In this document: positions 1 through 9,416 of the stretch, in pieces
Layout of the letters: each line of letters opens with the position of its first letter
How positions within the stretch are numbered: the first letter of the stretch is position 1
From: a virus
Reading direction: 5' to 3' (one strand)
Length of the DNA stretch: 64,000 nt
IMG/VR virus record: IMGVR_UViG_3300037089_000251
Span: 40,510-104,509 of that record
Translations under genes and position numbers: made by a program
The notes under the pieces: model-generated
What the model was told of the DNA's origin: nothing
Database searches by the model: none
The model's input: the letters and a program-made list of their open reading frames with translations, nothing else

Positions 1-3000
1 ACGCAGGAGTTCACCTTCAACTATGTGGACATCCCGCCCAGCGCCGTGGCCGGTGCCTCCCCGTTCTATGTCATGCTGAGCACCGTGGTTCAGGACCCGC
101 TCACCAACGCCGAGTTTGAGTCGCAGCAGAACGGACCCATCACCTGCGGGTTCGTCAACCTGTCACTGGTAAGCCCCACGGACTTCCTCGCCCTCCAGCG
201 CAAGGAGGACATCGCCGGGCGTCTCATCGCCTACATGACCCAGCTATACCCCAACCTCGACCTCTCGCCCCGGTCGGAGATGCGTGACCTGCTCATCGAC
301 CCCGTGGCCATCGAGCTTTCCAACATGAGCGTCCGGGAATGGTTCGCCCGTTGCAGCACCTCGGTGTCGGCGATGAGCCAGATAGACGATGCCAACGGTG
401 ACGGCATCAGCGACGATTTCAATTCCTCGCCCATCAAGCAGCAGATTGCCCGTGCCTTCGGCCTCAACGCCAACGACACGCAGACCCTCATCGACAACCA
501 GTTCAATATCCTCGGGGAGAATGCGGGGCTTACCCGTGCCGGGGCGGCAGCGTCCGTGGTAACCCTGACCTTCTACAACTACACCAAGCCGACCCAGACG
601 TTCTCCTTCCCGCTGGGGATTCTCTGCACCACCACGGCCGACTCCGTCACCCCGGCGCTGAGCTTCATCACCACCGGCTCGGCGTCCCTGACCCCCAACT
701 CGGCAGCCTCCTTCTACAACCCGGTCGCCGGGCGGTGGGAGGTCAGCATCCCGGCCAACTGCCAGAGCACCGGCAGCAGCACCAATGCCGGGGCAGGCAC
801 CATAAGCACGGTAAGCTCGGGCGGTCCGGGTGGATGGAGCGTGACCAACCTCGTGGCCGCCGCCTTCGGGCAGGACCAAGAGATAAACTCCCACTTCGCC
901 TCCCGTATCGCCAACAAGCAGGTTACCGGGGTTGACTCCGGTACCCGCAACGGCTACTATACGGCAGCACAGGCGACTCCGGGAATCGTGGCCACGCAGG
1001 TCGTGGCGGCGGGGGACTTGGAGATGGTTCGTGACTGGGACCCCATCCGCCAGAAGCATGTCTTCGGATGCGTGGACATCTACTGCCAAGGAACCTCCTC
1101 CTCGGAGGAGGACGACATCGTGGCGTTCCAGTACCAGAACAACGGGACTCTCGGCCTGTACACGTCCTACATCCCCCTGACCATAGCCTCGGCCACCGGG
1201 ACTCTCCTCAAGCTACAAGCTGGCAGCCTTGCCTTCCAAGCCCTCGACTGGCCGCTCTATCAAGGGGTGGAGATTATCGTCACTGGGAACACCGGCTCCT
1301 TCTACCTTAATGTCACCAACGCCCAGTTCAACACGGCTACCGGGGCGATTATACTCGACCCTGCCGCCCTGTCGTACCAAGTGCCGGTTACCGGCGTGGG
1401 GCAGGTGAGGATTCCCTACCTTTCCAACCTTGCCGCCGTGCAGGCGGCGGGCGGCAATGTCACCTACGGGCTGCTTGCCCGGCTCCAGTCCCCCTTGACC
1501 GATGTCCCCACGAACCAGCCGGTGGTGGGCGTCAATGATGTCATCGGGCAGCCGACCCAGACAGGAACCGTTCCTACAACGCTGCTGGAGCTTATCCACA
1601 ACTCCGACTTCCTCCTGAACGGAGGCTCCAACCAAGCCGGGGACGAGGTTCAGGTAGCCTCCACGGTAAGCTCCCCCATCACCGTTACCTTGACGGCAAG
1701 CACCAGCGTGCCCGTGACCATCGGCACCGCCGTGGATATCCCCATCGACCTCAACGGCAACATCGGCAACATCCTCTCCGTGCGCTCCACCGACCTCTCC
1801 ACCCTCTACACCTTCGGACCGGGTGGGGACTACGCTATCGTCGCCACCGGACCCTACCGTACCTATGGTCTTGCCTTGCAGCAGTCGTCGGCGACCATAA
1901 CCAACATCTCCATCACGGGCGGCATCCTCACGGTTACGGGCAAGAACCGGTTTGGTACTGCCATCGGTGGCTCAACGCTGACCCTCAACGGCATCACTAA
2001 TGCCACGTTCCTCAACGGCCAGCAGGTCTCGGTCATTGCCTCTACCGGGAATGCCTTCACCGCCTTCTTCCCCCATGCCGACTATGCATCCGCTGCCGAC
2101 ACCGGGACTGCCTCCGGGTTCGCTATCCAAGACGGGCAGCAGGTGGTTGTGTCCTTCAACCAGTTCATCCTGTACGAGCGCCTCAGCTTTGCCTCGAACG
2201 AGGTCCAGACGCTCAACGGAGGGGTTGCCAATACCCTCAACAACAACGGGTTTGTCCACAACACATGGCTCCCGGAGAGCTATGGGACATCATATGGTCC
2301 CAGCCTCCTCAATGGCTTCTCCCTCACTCTGGATGGGGCGGTTCTCAACCCCGATGGCTCTGTCAACATCCCTGCCTCCACGGGATTGGTAGGGGCGGGC
2401 GTGCCGCATGACAGCCGCTACATCAAGGTGCTTTTCCAGACAGCCTCCAGCCCCCCCGTCTACGAGGTCATGCTGGAGAATGTGGACTTCGTGCTCAATG
2501 TGGATGCCGTCTCGGGGACTGCGGCCATCGCCCGCAACCTGGCGACCAATGCCACCAGCCGCATCCCGGACGGTGGTCAGGTGCTCGTGAGCTACTTCTA
2601 CAACGAGGCATTCGATGTCTCGTCAGAGTTCCCCTCGTTCGTGCCCATCCTTGCCGCCCAGATAAACAAGACGAAGCATGCGGCGGCCGATGTCCTCATC
2701 AAGGCGATGGTCGCCAACCCCATCGACATCACCCTCTCGGTCACGCTCAACCCAGGCGTCTCGGCGAACACCTTGGACTCGGACATCCGCACCGCCATCG
2801 ACCGGGTCTTGGATACCGCCACGACCACCCTCTACCAGTCGGAGGTCGTCTCCCAGATACAGAACATCACGGGGGTAAAGTCCGTATCCATCCCGCTCAT
2901 CAAGTGTGCCAAGTCGGACGGCAGCTATGACATCGGGTTCGTCATCCCCACGGGAACCCTCTGGACGCCTCTGGACAATGACCCTGCCTTCTCCTCGCTG

Positions 3001-3483
3001 GCGTTTGTCACGACCCCGACCGGGACCATAAGCTATATCCCCAAGAACAGCTTCATCACGACCAGTCCCATATTGCCGGACTCGACCGTGCCCTCGGGGG
3101 GACCTGCCAATGTGTTCGTCGGTCTCCTCTACGAGGGGCAGGCCTATTCCCGCACGTTCTCAGTGCAGAACTTCCTGACCAGTGCCGTCACCCCCCCAGT
3201 GTCCTCCGGGAACGGCTCCTTCTACATCATCGGCTCGAACGATAAGATATTCATCCCGAACTATAACGGCAACAACCAAGACTACAGCGTGGTGCTCAAT
3301 TCCACCTACCCGCAGCGGGTAATCCTCACCATTCCCTTGGACACACCGACGCCTTCCCTGAAGAGCTACTTCGTCACCTACCAGGTATTCGGGGAAAGCT
3401 CGGCAAAGGACATCACTTTGTCCGCTACCGAGTACTTCGTTCCAGGCAGGGTGACCATCAACTACATCACAACGGGGGCATAA
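1..3483 (+). CDS. Baseplate J-like tail protein, 5' end outside window
   Basis: The frame is open from base 1, so the gene begins upstream; a GTG at 25 is the first internal candidate start but there is no reason to prefer it. About 1160 residues are visible. Residues roughly 880-980 (by the GTG numbering) have the pattern of the C-terminal part of baseplate J/gp47 proteins: a hydrophobic strand of the type IDITLSVTLNPG, then a helix with an I-x-x-A-I-D-R motif, then a 'G-V-K-S-V' turn. The rest is beta-rich, Thr/Ser/Gly-rich sequence typical of virion proteins. It overlaps the next gene by one base (TAATG). Likely a baseplate wedge component; the exact role is inference. Confidence 0.75.
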   Translation, partial: TQEFTFNYVDIPPSAVAGASPFYVMLSTVVQDPLTNAEFESQQNGPITCGFVNLSLVSPTDFLALQRKEDIAGRLIAYMTQLYPNLDLSPRSEMRDLLIDPVAIELSNMSVREWFARCSTSVSAMSQIDDANGDGISDDFNSSPIKQQIARAFGLNANDTQTLIDNQFNILGENAGLTRAGAAASVVTLTFYNYTKPTQTFSFPLGILCTTTADSVTPALSFITTGSASLTPNSAASFYNPVAGRWEVSIPANCQSTGSSTNAGAGTISTVSSGGPGGWSVTNLVAAAFGQDQEINSHFASRIANKQVTGVDSGTRNGYYTAAQATPGIVATQVVAAGDLEMVRDWDPIRQKHVFGCVDIYCQGTSSSEEDDIVAFQYQNNGTLGLYTSYIPLTIASATGTLLKLQAGSLAFQALDWPLYQGVEIIVTGNTGSFYLNVTNAQFNTATGAIILDPAALSYQVPVTGVGQVRIPYLSNLAAVQAAGGNVTYGLLARLQSPLTDVPTNQPVVGVNDVIGQPTQTGTVPTTLLELIHNSDFLLNGGSNQAGDEVQVASTVSSPITVTLTASTSVPVTIGTAVDIPIDLNGNIGNILSVRSTDLSTLYTFGPGGDYAIVATGPYRTYGLALQQSSATITNISITGGILTVTGKNRFGTAIGGSTLTLNGITNATFLNGQQVSVIASTGNAFTAFFPHADYASAADTGTASGFAIQDGQQVVVSFNQFILYERLSFASNEVQTLNGGVANTLNNNGFVHNTWLPESYGTSYGPSLLNGFSLTLDGAVLNPDGSVNIPASTGLVGAGVPHDSRYIKVLFQTASSPPVYEVMLENVDFVLNVDAVSGTAAIARNLATNATSRIPDGGQVLVSYFYNEAFDVSSEFPSFVPILAAQINKTKHAAADVLIKAMVANPIDITLSVTLNPGVSANTLDSDIRTAIDRVLDTATTTLYQSEVVSQIQNITGVKSVSIPLIKCAKSDGSYDIGFVIPTGTLWTPLDNDPAFSSLAFVTTPTGTISYIPKNSFITTSPILPDSTVPSGGPANVFVGLLYEGQAYSRTFSVQNFLTSAVTPPVSSGNGSFYIIGSNDKIFIPNYNGNNQDYSVVLNSTYPQRVILTIPLDTPTPSLKSYFVTYQVFGESSAKDITLSATEYFVPGRVTINYITTGA

Positions 3484-3773
3484 TGAGCTTAACCAACAGC
3501 ATCAGCAGTTTCATCGAGAAGATGGCTTATGATTACACCCACTTCCTCACGGCGACAACGGTCGTGAGTTGGGGGTATATCCTCGGGAAGGGGCACGGGT
3601 CTGCATGGGCCTCGGCGGGAGTCCTCGTCTTCGCTCTGGCGAAGGAGTTTTACTGGGACCTTCGCTATGAAACGCCTGCCCTCAGTGGAGGCTACCTTGG
3701 TGGACTGAGGGACTTCTCCGGGTATCTGGTCGGAGTTGCAAGCTCTCTGTCACTCCTGAAGCTTTTGAAATAA
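3483..3773 (+). CDS. Small membrane protein, 96 aa
   Basis: The start codon overlaps the stop of the preceding baseplate gene by one base, indicating translational coupling. The product has two or three hydrophobic stretches (about residues 20-36, 40-54 and 75-92) separated by short polar turns, and ends in Lys. This size and topology would suit a holin-like or virion-associated membrane protein, but no lysis enzyme lies nearby and no family was recognised. It is followed after one base by the next tail gene, so it belongs to the tail operon. Confidence 0.6.
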   Translation: MSLTNSISSFIEKMAYDYTHFLTATTVVSWGYILGKGHGSAWASAGVLVFALAKEFYWDLRYETPALSGGYLGGLRDFSGYLVGVASSLSLLKLLK

Positions 3774-3774
3774 T

Positions 3775-5259
3775 ATGGCGACCAACAACATCCCGGACCT
3801 TCTCTACCAGCAATCGAGGGAGTCGCTCCTCACCCTTGAGGACACCCGCCTGTTCTTCCTGCTGGCGGCGGTGGCCAACTACTACCTCCCCCGCAACGAC
3901 CAGCCCCAGTGGGGCACGATGATGCGTGCCATCGCACAAGAGATGGCCCGGCTGGACTACGACTACCAGTATGACATCGCTGCCAAGGCTCCCCAGTACC
4001 TCACCCCACCCGACATCAAGCGGGAATATGCCGCCCCGCTGCACATCAAGAGCGCCTATCCCTATCCTGCCCAGTTCGACAAGGGGGACTTCACTGGACC
4101 CTTCAACTCCTCGGACAACCCCGTGGGCTACAGGGACATGCTCGTTGACCTATTGAAGGCATACAACGAGGGGGCGATACCGCAATCCATCACTGATGTC
4201 ATCTATGCCTATACGGGCAAGACCATCACCGTGGTGGAGCTTTACAAGCTCATCGGGCAGGGGGTGTATGACCAGAGCGACCGGAACGCCATCCAGGTGT
4301 CCGTCAATGTCGGCGGCAACAACTCCCTCACGAACATCCAGAGCCTTACCCAGCTACAGGAGATTGTCCAGAACCTCTACGGGGCCATCGACCTTGCCAA
4401 GCCCGCCCATGTGGGGCTGGAGTTCACGACGGTGTTCGCCGAGACGGAGAACGTCAGCCTCAGCATCAAGGACACGCTCCGCATCATCATCCGGCAGGTG
4501 GAGGCACCACCGCTCGACCCGATGCTGTGGATTGCCCCCATCTTCAACCTCAAGCACCCCAAGACCACGCTGGCGGCATGGGGCAGGCGTCTGGAGCCTA
4601 CCATCTCATATGAGACTTGGTTCAACATGCAGCCGATAGCCCCGTCGCTGTCCCCCCCGGTCATCGTTCCGCCCTCCGCCGTCCCGCCTGTGTGGAATCC
4701 TGACCAGACCTACAGCCGTGGCAACCTTGTCGCCCCCTTCTCGGGCAGCTACCAGATGTACCGGGCGGTCAAGAAGAGCACGGGGCAGTCCCCGATAAGC
4801 ACCAGCCCCCCGACCAGCCCCCCGACCGTGAACAGCGCCTACTGGAAGCTCCTCCCCTCCCCTGCCGCCTGGCAGGCATACTACCCCATCGCCTCCGGGA
4901 TGTACACGGTGGGCATGGCCCCGTGGACGGCGGACACCGAGTTCTACACGGGACAGTTCATCGTTGACCCGAACGGAAACCTTGAGATTGCGGTGCAGGG
5001 CGGTACCTCCGGACCCTCCGTCGCCTTCAACACGGAGGTGGGCGGGAACACGGACGACGGCAGCGTGGTCTGGCTGAACCTCGGGGCAAACTACCTTGTT
5101 GACCCGAGCCAGTGGATAATGGTCGTTGACCAGACGGGCATCCCCACGGGCGAGGTCGCAAACTGGAACGTCAACAACCCGATGGGTCTCGTCGCCCCGA
5201 GGGAGAGCACGGCGTGGGAGATAAAATCAGACTCATGGCAGATTTTGAATTACGATTGA
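3775..5259 (+). CDS. Tail/baseplate structural protein, 494 aa
   Basis: The N-terminal third is helical and rich in aromatic residues (LYQQSRES, NYYLPRND). The middle has alternating strands, and residues about 290-350 are rich in Pro (PPVIVPPSAVPPVW), like a hinge between virion domains. The position directly after a baseplate-J-like gene and in the same operon suggests a baseplate or tail-tip component; no named family is recognised. The last 12 or so codons are AT-richer than the rest and run into the AT-rich homing endonuclease gene, so the 3' end may have been carried in with it. Confidence 0.65.
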   Translation: MATNNIPDLLYQQSRESLLTLEDTRLFFLLAAVANYYLPRNDQPQWGTMMRAIAQEMARLDYDYQYDIAAKAPQYLTPPDIKREYAAPLHIKSAYPYPAQFDKGDFTGPFNSSDNPVGYRDMLVDLLKAYNEGAIPQSITDVIYAYTGKTITVVELYKLIGQGVYDQSDRNAIQVSVNVGGNNSLTNIQSLTQLQEIVQNLYGAIDLAKPAHVGLEFTTVFAETENVSLSIKDTLRIIIRQVEAPPLDPMLWIAPIFNLKHPKTTLAAWGRRLEPTISYETWFNMQPIAPSLSPPVIVPPSAVPPVWNPDQTYSRGNLVAPFSGSYQMYRAVKKSTGQSPISTSPPTSPPTVNSAYWKLLPSPAAWQAYYPIASGMYTVGMAPWTADTEFYTGQFIVDPNGNLEIAVQGGTSGPSVAFNTEVGGNTDDGSVVWLNLGANYLVDPSQWIMVVDQTGIPTGEVANWNVNNPMGLVAPRESTAWEIKSDSWQILNYD

Positions 5260-5306
5260 CGACTGAACAAATGAACTTTCTAAAGTATTTATATGAGGAA
5301 GTTGTC

Positions 5307-6230
5307 ATGTTCATCTATCTGATTGTCAACCACGAGACCGGGAAGTACTATGTTGGCCAGCACAAGGGAAACAACCTAAAGAAGTATCTTCAAAAAAAGC
5401 TTTCCAGTGCTAGACACCAGCACAGTGGTCAGTCTCATCTCTTCAATGCGATGCGGAAATACCCACAATCATCCATCTGGTCAATTCATGCTCTTCGGGA
5501 TGACATCCAAACCCGTACAGAGCTTGACGAAACCGAACGAGACTTCATTAAGTTCCTGCGGTCACAAGACCCAGAGTACGGTTACAATATCTGCCAAGGT
5601 GGGGAGGGATTCACAGGACCGCATACAGAAGAAACTAGAGCCAACATAGCTGAAGCTACCCGTAAATATTTTGACCTCAACCCGGAAGTTAGCCGACTTC
5701 GGGGCTTAAAAATTAGTGAGACCAAGCAGAAAAACAAAAAGCCACTGATAATGAAGGGTTGCCCTATATGCAATAAGACCTTCTTTATGCCATTTGGGCG
5801 GCGTGGTGTCATTTACTGTTCTCAGACATGTTATCAGCGTAGCCCAAGAAGAATAGAGGTGGAACAAACTCGGATAGAAAGCCACCGCATCGCTATGCAA
5901 TCTCCCACAACTCGTCGTAATTTAGCTGTAGCCCAATCTGCACGGCGCATGGAAGAAAAAAGACTGGGCATCAAACCAACTATGCCCGTTCGTATTTGGA
6001 CTAAACAGGCAAGGCAAGAACAAGCTGAACGGATGAGATTGCAACGAAGGGGGAAGCCGATGCCAGAAACTCAAAGACTTGCTATATCTAATGCACTTAA
6101 AGGCTTGGTGTGCGACGACACAAGAAAGTTATCGCTTGATAGAGGCAGGCATACCCGATGGCACTCCTCGAAAGGAGTTGTTGCCGATACTTGTCGGTTT
6201 TGCCTAGAGGGACTTTCCAAGCCTAATTAG
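5307..6230 (+). CDS. GIY-YIG homing endonuclease, 307 aa
   Basis: The product starts with the GIY-YIG module: IYLI at residues 3-6 and YYVGQ about ten residues later, followed by a conserved Arg/His region and an N-I-x-x-G-G-E-G-F segment (about residues 95-105) that links the catalytic domain to DNA-binding repeats. A CxxC...CxxxC zinc site (CPICNKTFF, YCSQTC) and basic helical segments follow. The start at 5307 is chosen over the longer open frame (from 5214) because of GAGGAA six bases upstream. The gene is clearly AT-richer than its neighbours and sits between two tail genes, as expected of a free-standing mobile element. Confidence 0.9.
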   Translation: MFIYLIVNHETGKYYVGQHKGNNLKKYLQKKLSSARHQHSGQSHLFNAMRKYPQSSIWSIHALRDDIQTRTELDETERDFIKFLRSQDPEYGYNICQGGEGFTGPHTEETRANIAEATRKYFDLNPEVSRLRGLKISETKQKNKKPLIMKGCPICNKTFFMPFGRRGVIYCSQTCYQRSPRRIEVEQTRIESHRIAMQSPTTRRNLAVAQSARRMEEKRLGIKPTMPVRIWTKQARQEQAERMRLQRRGKPMPETQRLAISNALKGLVCDDTRKLSLDRGRHTRWHSSKGVVADTCRFCLEGLSKPN

Positions 6231-8339
6231 GTGAGTATGGTGACTATAAAGACGGCCTACCTTTCCCCCTCGACTGGGACGCTGGAGATAACGGCGGTCC
6301 GGTCCTTGCAGCCGACTGCCTCCATCGTGCTTGACCTCGGCATACCAAATTTTACCGTCTTTTCAATCAAATTCCCCATCTCCTCCAGCGACCCCATGGA
6401 GTTCAGGCAGGTGAGCAGCGAGGCTCTGGGGGTCATGCTGGACGAGATGACGGCGTTCATGATAAGCACCGGCTACAAGCAGAACGTCATCGCCGGAATA
6501 TACGCCCTCGCCCTCGACTGCTACAAGGGCATGATTGCCAACGACAACCCCGCCAAGCGGGAGAAGGACCCCACCATTGGCAGCATTAGGGGAGCCTTCC
6601 GGCTGCCCCCGGAGTTCATCAACGAAACCCAGAAGTGCGTGGTTACGGCGGCAAAGACCGTCAAGCGGTCACCAAGGGAGCGCAAGCTGGAGTTCACCCC
6701 CTCCCGTCCCCTGACCCCCTCGAAGAACGATGTCCTCAAGGCCATCAAGCGGTACCGTTTCCAGAGCATCAAGAGCCAGCCCTACCCGCTCTACCTGGTG
6801 GTCTACGACAACATGGGTCGCCCCAAGGGGACGCTGTCCTTGGGACCGGGGTTCCACAACGAGCTTCTCAAGATGCAGTACAAGAAGAAGGGGTCCGAAA
6901 ACCCACAGACTGAGCAGGCCAAGACGATAGTCGAGCAAGGCGGAGGGGTGTTCAAGGGCATGTCCGAGGGCATCAACCCCGGCGAGATGCTGGCGTGGTT
7001 CGACACACCTCATCGTTCTACTCTATTCATCCCACTCCAAGGACTTACGGTAGAGGCTGTGGAGCAAGCGATTGAACAGAGCGAGGCTCGGTATGCACAG
7101 GTGGTGAAGCGTGCAGGGCAGTGGGGGCTGCGCTCCTACGACGGGGACAGCGCCCACGACATCCTCGACCGCTACCGCCCGAAGGGCGAGGACACACAGG
7201 GCTTCGACGAGCCGGTACCGGAGGACAGGCTCCCCGACCTTGTCGCCGAGCTTAACTCCATGGACCTCGGCACCCCGGACGCCAAGCAGGACTACCTCGC
7301 CGTGGTGGTGTTCCTCGTCACCCACGGCTCCGACATCCCCGACGACCTCCGCCAGTGTGCCCTTGGCATCGCCCATGAGCTTCACGGCGACACCGAGGGC
7401 AGGAATCCGGGCGGGACCACCGACCGGGGCTACAAGCTCTGGAAGGACCCCTTGGGGCGCAAGAAGGAGCTTGAGAAGGAGATGGCCATACTTGAGGGCG
7501 ACAGTGCCAAGGTGGCCAGCCTGTGGGGGATAGAGAAGCAGGTGAAGGAGGACTTCGACCCGGATGTCCTCATCGACCCCCTGACCAACATCTTCGGCAA
7601 GCTCCAGCCGGAATACCGCAACAAGCTCAAGCGGCTCCTCCTTAAGCCCAGCCACAAGACCTGGAACGACGCCTTCAGCATCATCGTGAGCGGCGGCGGG
7701 AAGTTCATGACCCTATGGCAGGCGGTCATCGCCGTGGACCCGTGGTTCCCGAGGACTGGCCCACGTGAGGACTTCAAGGGCAACCTGATATCCGGCTGGG
7801 AGAAGATTCCCGACCGCAAGACCATCATCCAAGCGCTGCGCTATGCCAACCCGGTCAAGCACGAGAAGAAGTTCAACCCGGACGACCTCAAGTTCCTTGA
7901 GTCCATGGGCATCAAGACCAGCAGGTTCCTCCGCACCGAGGAGATGCGGGCATGGGGTCAGGGTAGGCAGGACGAGTATTACTCCCAGCACCCCGAGCTT
8001 GGGAGTCCGGGAAAGAAGCTCAACCTGATGGTTACAGAGCCGGATGGCACCTCTGTGCCCTTGGCGAAGGCAGTCAGGGCAGACCACACCAACGCCGAGG
8101 GCTACTGGGCGGGCGAGGGCAATGCGGCCAGCGGCATACTCCCCATATGTACAACCACCGGAAGGATTTGCCTTGCTTGGCGCAGTCCCTATGTGAACGA
8201 GGGAAGCTGCTGGGGAACCATCGGTGGGGCGGTCAAGAGAGGGATGCAGCCCGGTCCCAGCGCCGAGGAGGAGCTTGCGGAGGAGACGGGGTATACGGGC
8301 GATATCAAGTTGTATCCAGCTTTTGTCTTTACTGCTTAA
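6231..8339 (+). CDS. Large tail-region protein ending in a cut Nudix domain (N-terminal fragment)
   Basis: About 700 residues. No fold is recognised up to about residue 620; then comes a Nudix domain with GGAVKRG...AEEELAEETGY, which keeps the metal-binding EExxEExG pattern but lacks the usual first Glu and the Arg of the box. The reading frame stops right after VFTA, just where Nudix folds continue with a beta strand. The missing strands are found at 9123-9416, beyond an inserted HNH gene. Residues about 550-562 carry the DLKFLESMGI motif shared with other proteins of this window. Start is uncertain: GTG 6231, ATG 6237 and GTG 6240 are all possible. Confidence 0.75.
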   Translation: MSMVTIKTAYLSPSTGTLEITAVRSLQPTASIVLDLGIPNFTVFSIKFPISSSDPMEFRQVSSEALGVMLDEMTAFMISTGYKQNVIAGIYALALDCYKGMIANDNPAKREKDPTIGSIRGAFRLPPEFINETQKCVVTAAKTVKRSPRERKLEFTPSRPLTPSKNDVLKAIKRYRFQSIKSQPYPLYLVVYDNMGRPKGTLSLGPGFHNELLKMQYKKKGSENPQTEQAKTIVEQGGGVFKGMSEGINPGEMLAWFDTPHRSTLFIPLQGLTVEAVEQAIEQSEARYAQVVKRAGQWGLRSYDGDSAHDILDRYRPKGEDTQGFDEPVPEDRLPDLVAELNSMDLGTPDAKQDYLAVVVFLVTHGSDIPDDLRQCALGIAHELHGDTEGRNPGGTTDRGYKLWKDPLGRKKELEKEMAILEGDSAKVASLWGIEKQVKEDFDPDVLIDPLTNIFGKLQPEYRNKLKRLLLKPSHKTWNDAFSIIVSGGGKFMTLWQAVIAVDPWFPRTGPREDFKGNLISGWEKIPDRKTIIQALRYANPVKHEKKFNPDDLKFLESMGIKTSRFLRTEEMRAWGQGRQDEYYSQHPELGSPGKKLNLMVTEPDGTSVPLAKAVRADHTNAEGYWAGEGNAASGILPICTTTGRICLAWRSPYVNEGSCWGTIGGAVKRGMQPGPSAEEELAEETGYTGDIKLYPAFVFTA

Positions 8340-8388
8340 ATGAACTATCACTTCTACTATTATAGGGGTATCTTTATAGGGGTGGTAG

Positions 8389-9150
8389 ATGAACAAAACA
8401 TCAGGGTATGTTCAGGCTAAGCCGATTCCATACGAAGGGCTTGACCTTTGTTTCTACAAATGTGGCTCCGTGGCAAAGTATCGGCAGAAAAATGGCAAGT
8501 TATGCTGTAGCCGACACTTTATGTTATGCCCGACCATGACGACCAAAAAAGCCAAGCCAGATATCGACTTGACGGGTCAGGAGGTGGGATATTGGAGGGT
8601 GCTTGCCTATGCCTTCAACGGGAAATGGGCTTGCCGTTGCATATGTGGAGTGGAAAGACCTGTCAAGACTCAAGCCTTGGTCGAAAAGACCAGCAAGTCG
8701 TGTGGGTGTAGGAGGGAAGAATTTGTAAGTGCGGCTTTCACGAAAAGGCACGGGTTGAGGGCACGGTACTCCATTTTTAACAATTACAGGGGGGCTGCCC
8801 GCCGTCGAGGGTATGAGTGGGGATTGTCCTTTGAACAGTTTTGTGGTTTTTTAGAAAAGCCTTGTTTTTATTGCGGTATCAAGCCTAGCTCGCTGTGGAA
8901 CGATTCCTACATGGACCGTGCGGGAAAGCATTTTGGTAAGCGCCAAGATTTCTACTATAACGGGGTAGACAGGCTTGACAACTCTGCTGGATATGCTGAG
9001 GGAAATTGCGTTACAGCGTGTTGGCGTTGCAATTTTTCTAAGAATGATTTAAGCCGGGAGGAATGGTTGACTTGGGTTAAGCGGCTGTATGAGCATCAGG
9101 AATTGGACAAAGGAGTATTGGTGTGCCTTTCAAATATCACAACTTCATAG
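8389..9150 (+). CDS. HNH homing endonuclease inserted in the Nudix gene, 253 aa
   Basis: The N-terminal half has a Cys-rich zinc module (WACRCICG...SCGCRR, about residues 85-110), and the C-terminal half the HNH core: CFYCG, then NGVDRLDN, then GNCVTACWRCN (about residues 160-215), a His-Cys-type zinc-stabilised HNH. A near relative lies at 34278-34910 and a fragment at 10087-10296. The gene is AT-rich. Its last 28 bases overlap the downstream Nudix fragment in another frame. Only about 50 bases separate the Nudix stop from this start and almost none follow the HNH core, so there is no obvious room for a group I intron; it looks like an intron-less insertion that splits its target gene. Confidence 0.9.
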   Translation: MNKTSGYVQAKPIPYEGLDLCFYKCGSVAKYRQKNGKLCCSRHFMLCPTMTTKKAKPDIDLTGQEVGYWRVLAYAFNGKWACRCICGVERPVKTQALVEKTSKSCGCRREEFVSAAFTKRHGLRARYSIFNNYRGAARRRGYEWGLSFEQFCGFLEKPCFYCGIKPSSLWNDSYMDRAGKHFGKRQDFYYNGVDRLDNSAGYAEGNCVTACWRCNFSKNDLSREEWLTWVKRLYEHQELDKGVLVCLSNITTS

Positions 9151-9416
9151 GCACCGTCTCGCATGAATTTGGTCTCCATCCTAATGAAGAGCATGGCTGG
9201 GAGACTGAGGCACTTGAGTGGTTCACTTTTGAGGAGGTCCAAGAGATGATGAGGACCGACCCCGGAAGTTTTCATCCCGGTCTTATAAAGCTGTTCAAGC
9301 AGTCCGGCAAGCTCATCCAGCAAATTTGTAACCGGGAAAGAAGAGGGAAGGGAAAAGGCAATGAGAAACCAGATACAGGCAACGCCGATGCCAGCACCAC
9401 CGGCAACGCTGCTTAA
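9123..9416 (+). CDS. C-terminal half of the split Nudix protein, 97 aa
   Basis: The first 55 residues (FKYHNFIGTV, then a P-N-E-E-H-G-W-E-T-E segment and an EALEWFTFEEV helix start) are the C-terminal strands and helix of a Nudix hydrolase, following directly on from the fragment that ends at 8339. It has its own signals: AAGGAG at 9110-9115, seven bases before GTG 9123. It could thus be made as a separate chain that pairs with the N-terminal fragment. The tail (residues 75-97) is Lys/Gly/Asn-rich and overlaps the next gene by 56 bases. Whether the pair is active is unknown. Confidence 0.7.
   Translation: MPFKYHNFIGTVSHEFGLHPNEEHGWETEALEWFTFEEVQEMMRTDPGSFHPGLIKLFKQSGKLIQQICNRERRGKGKGNEKPDTGNADASTTGNAA

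Noticed and set aside
3775-8339. Tail gene at 3775 and the gene at 6231 as one gene split by the GIY-YIG element
   Set aside because: The end of the first and the start of the second do not join into a recognisable domain, and both have plausible ends.
8337-9122. Group I intron in the Nudix gene
   Set aside because: Almost all of the insert is HNH coding sequence; I see no space for the P3-P8 core. Not fully excluded, since part of a ribozyme could overlap the gene; an RNA covariance search would decide.
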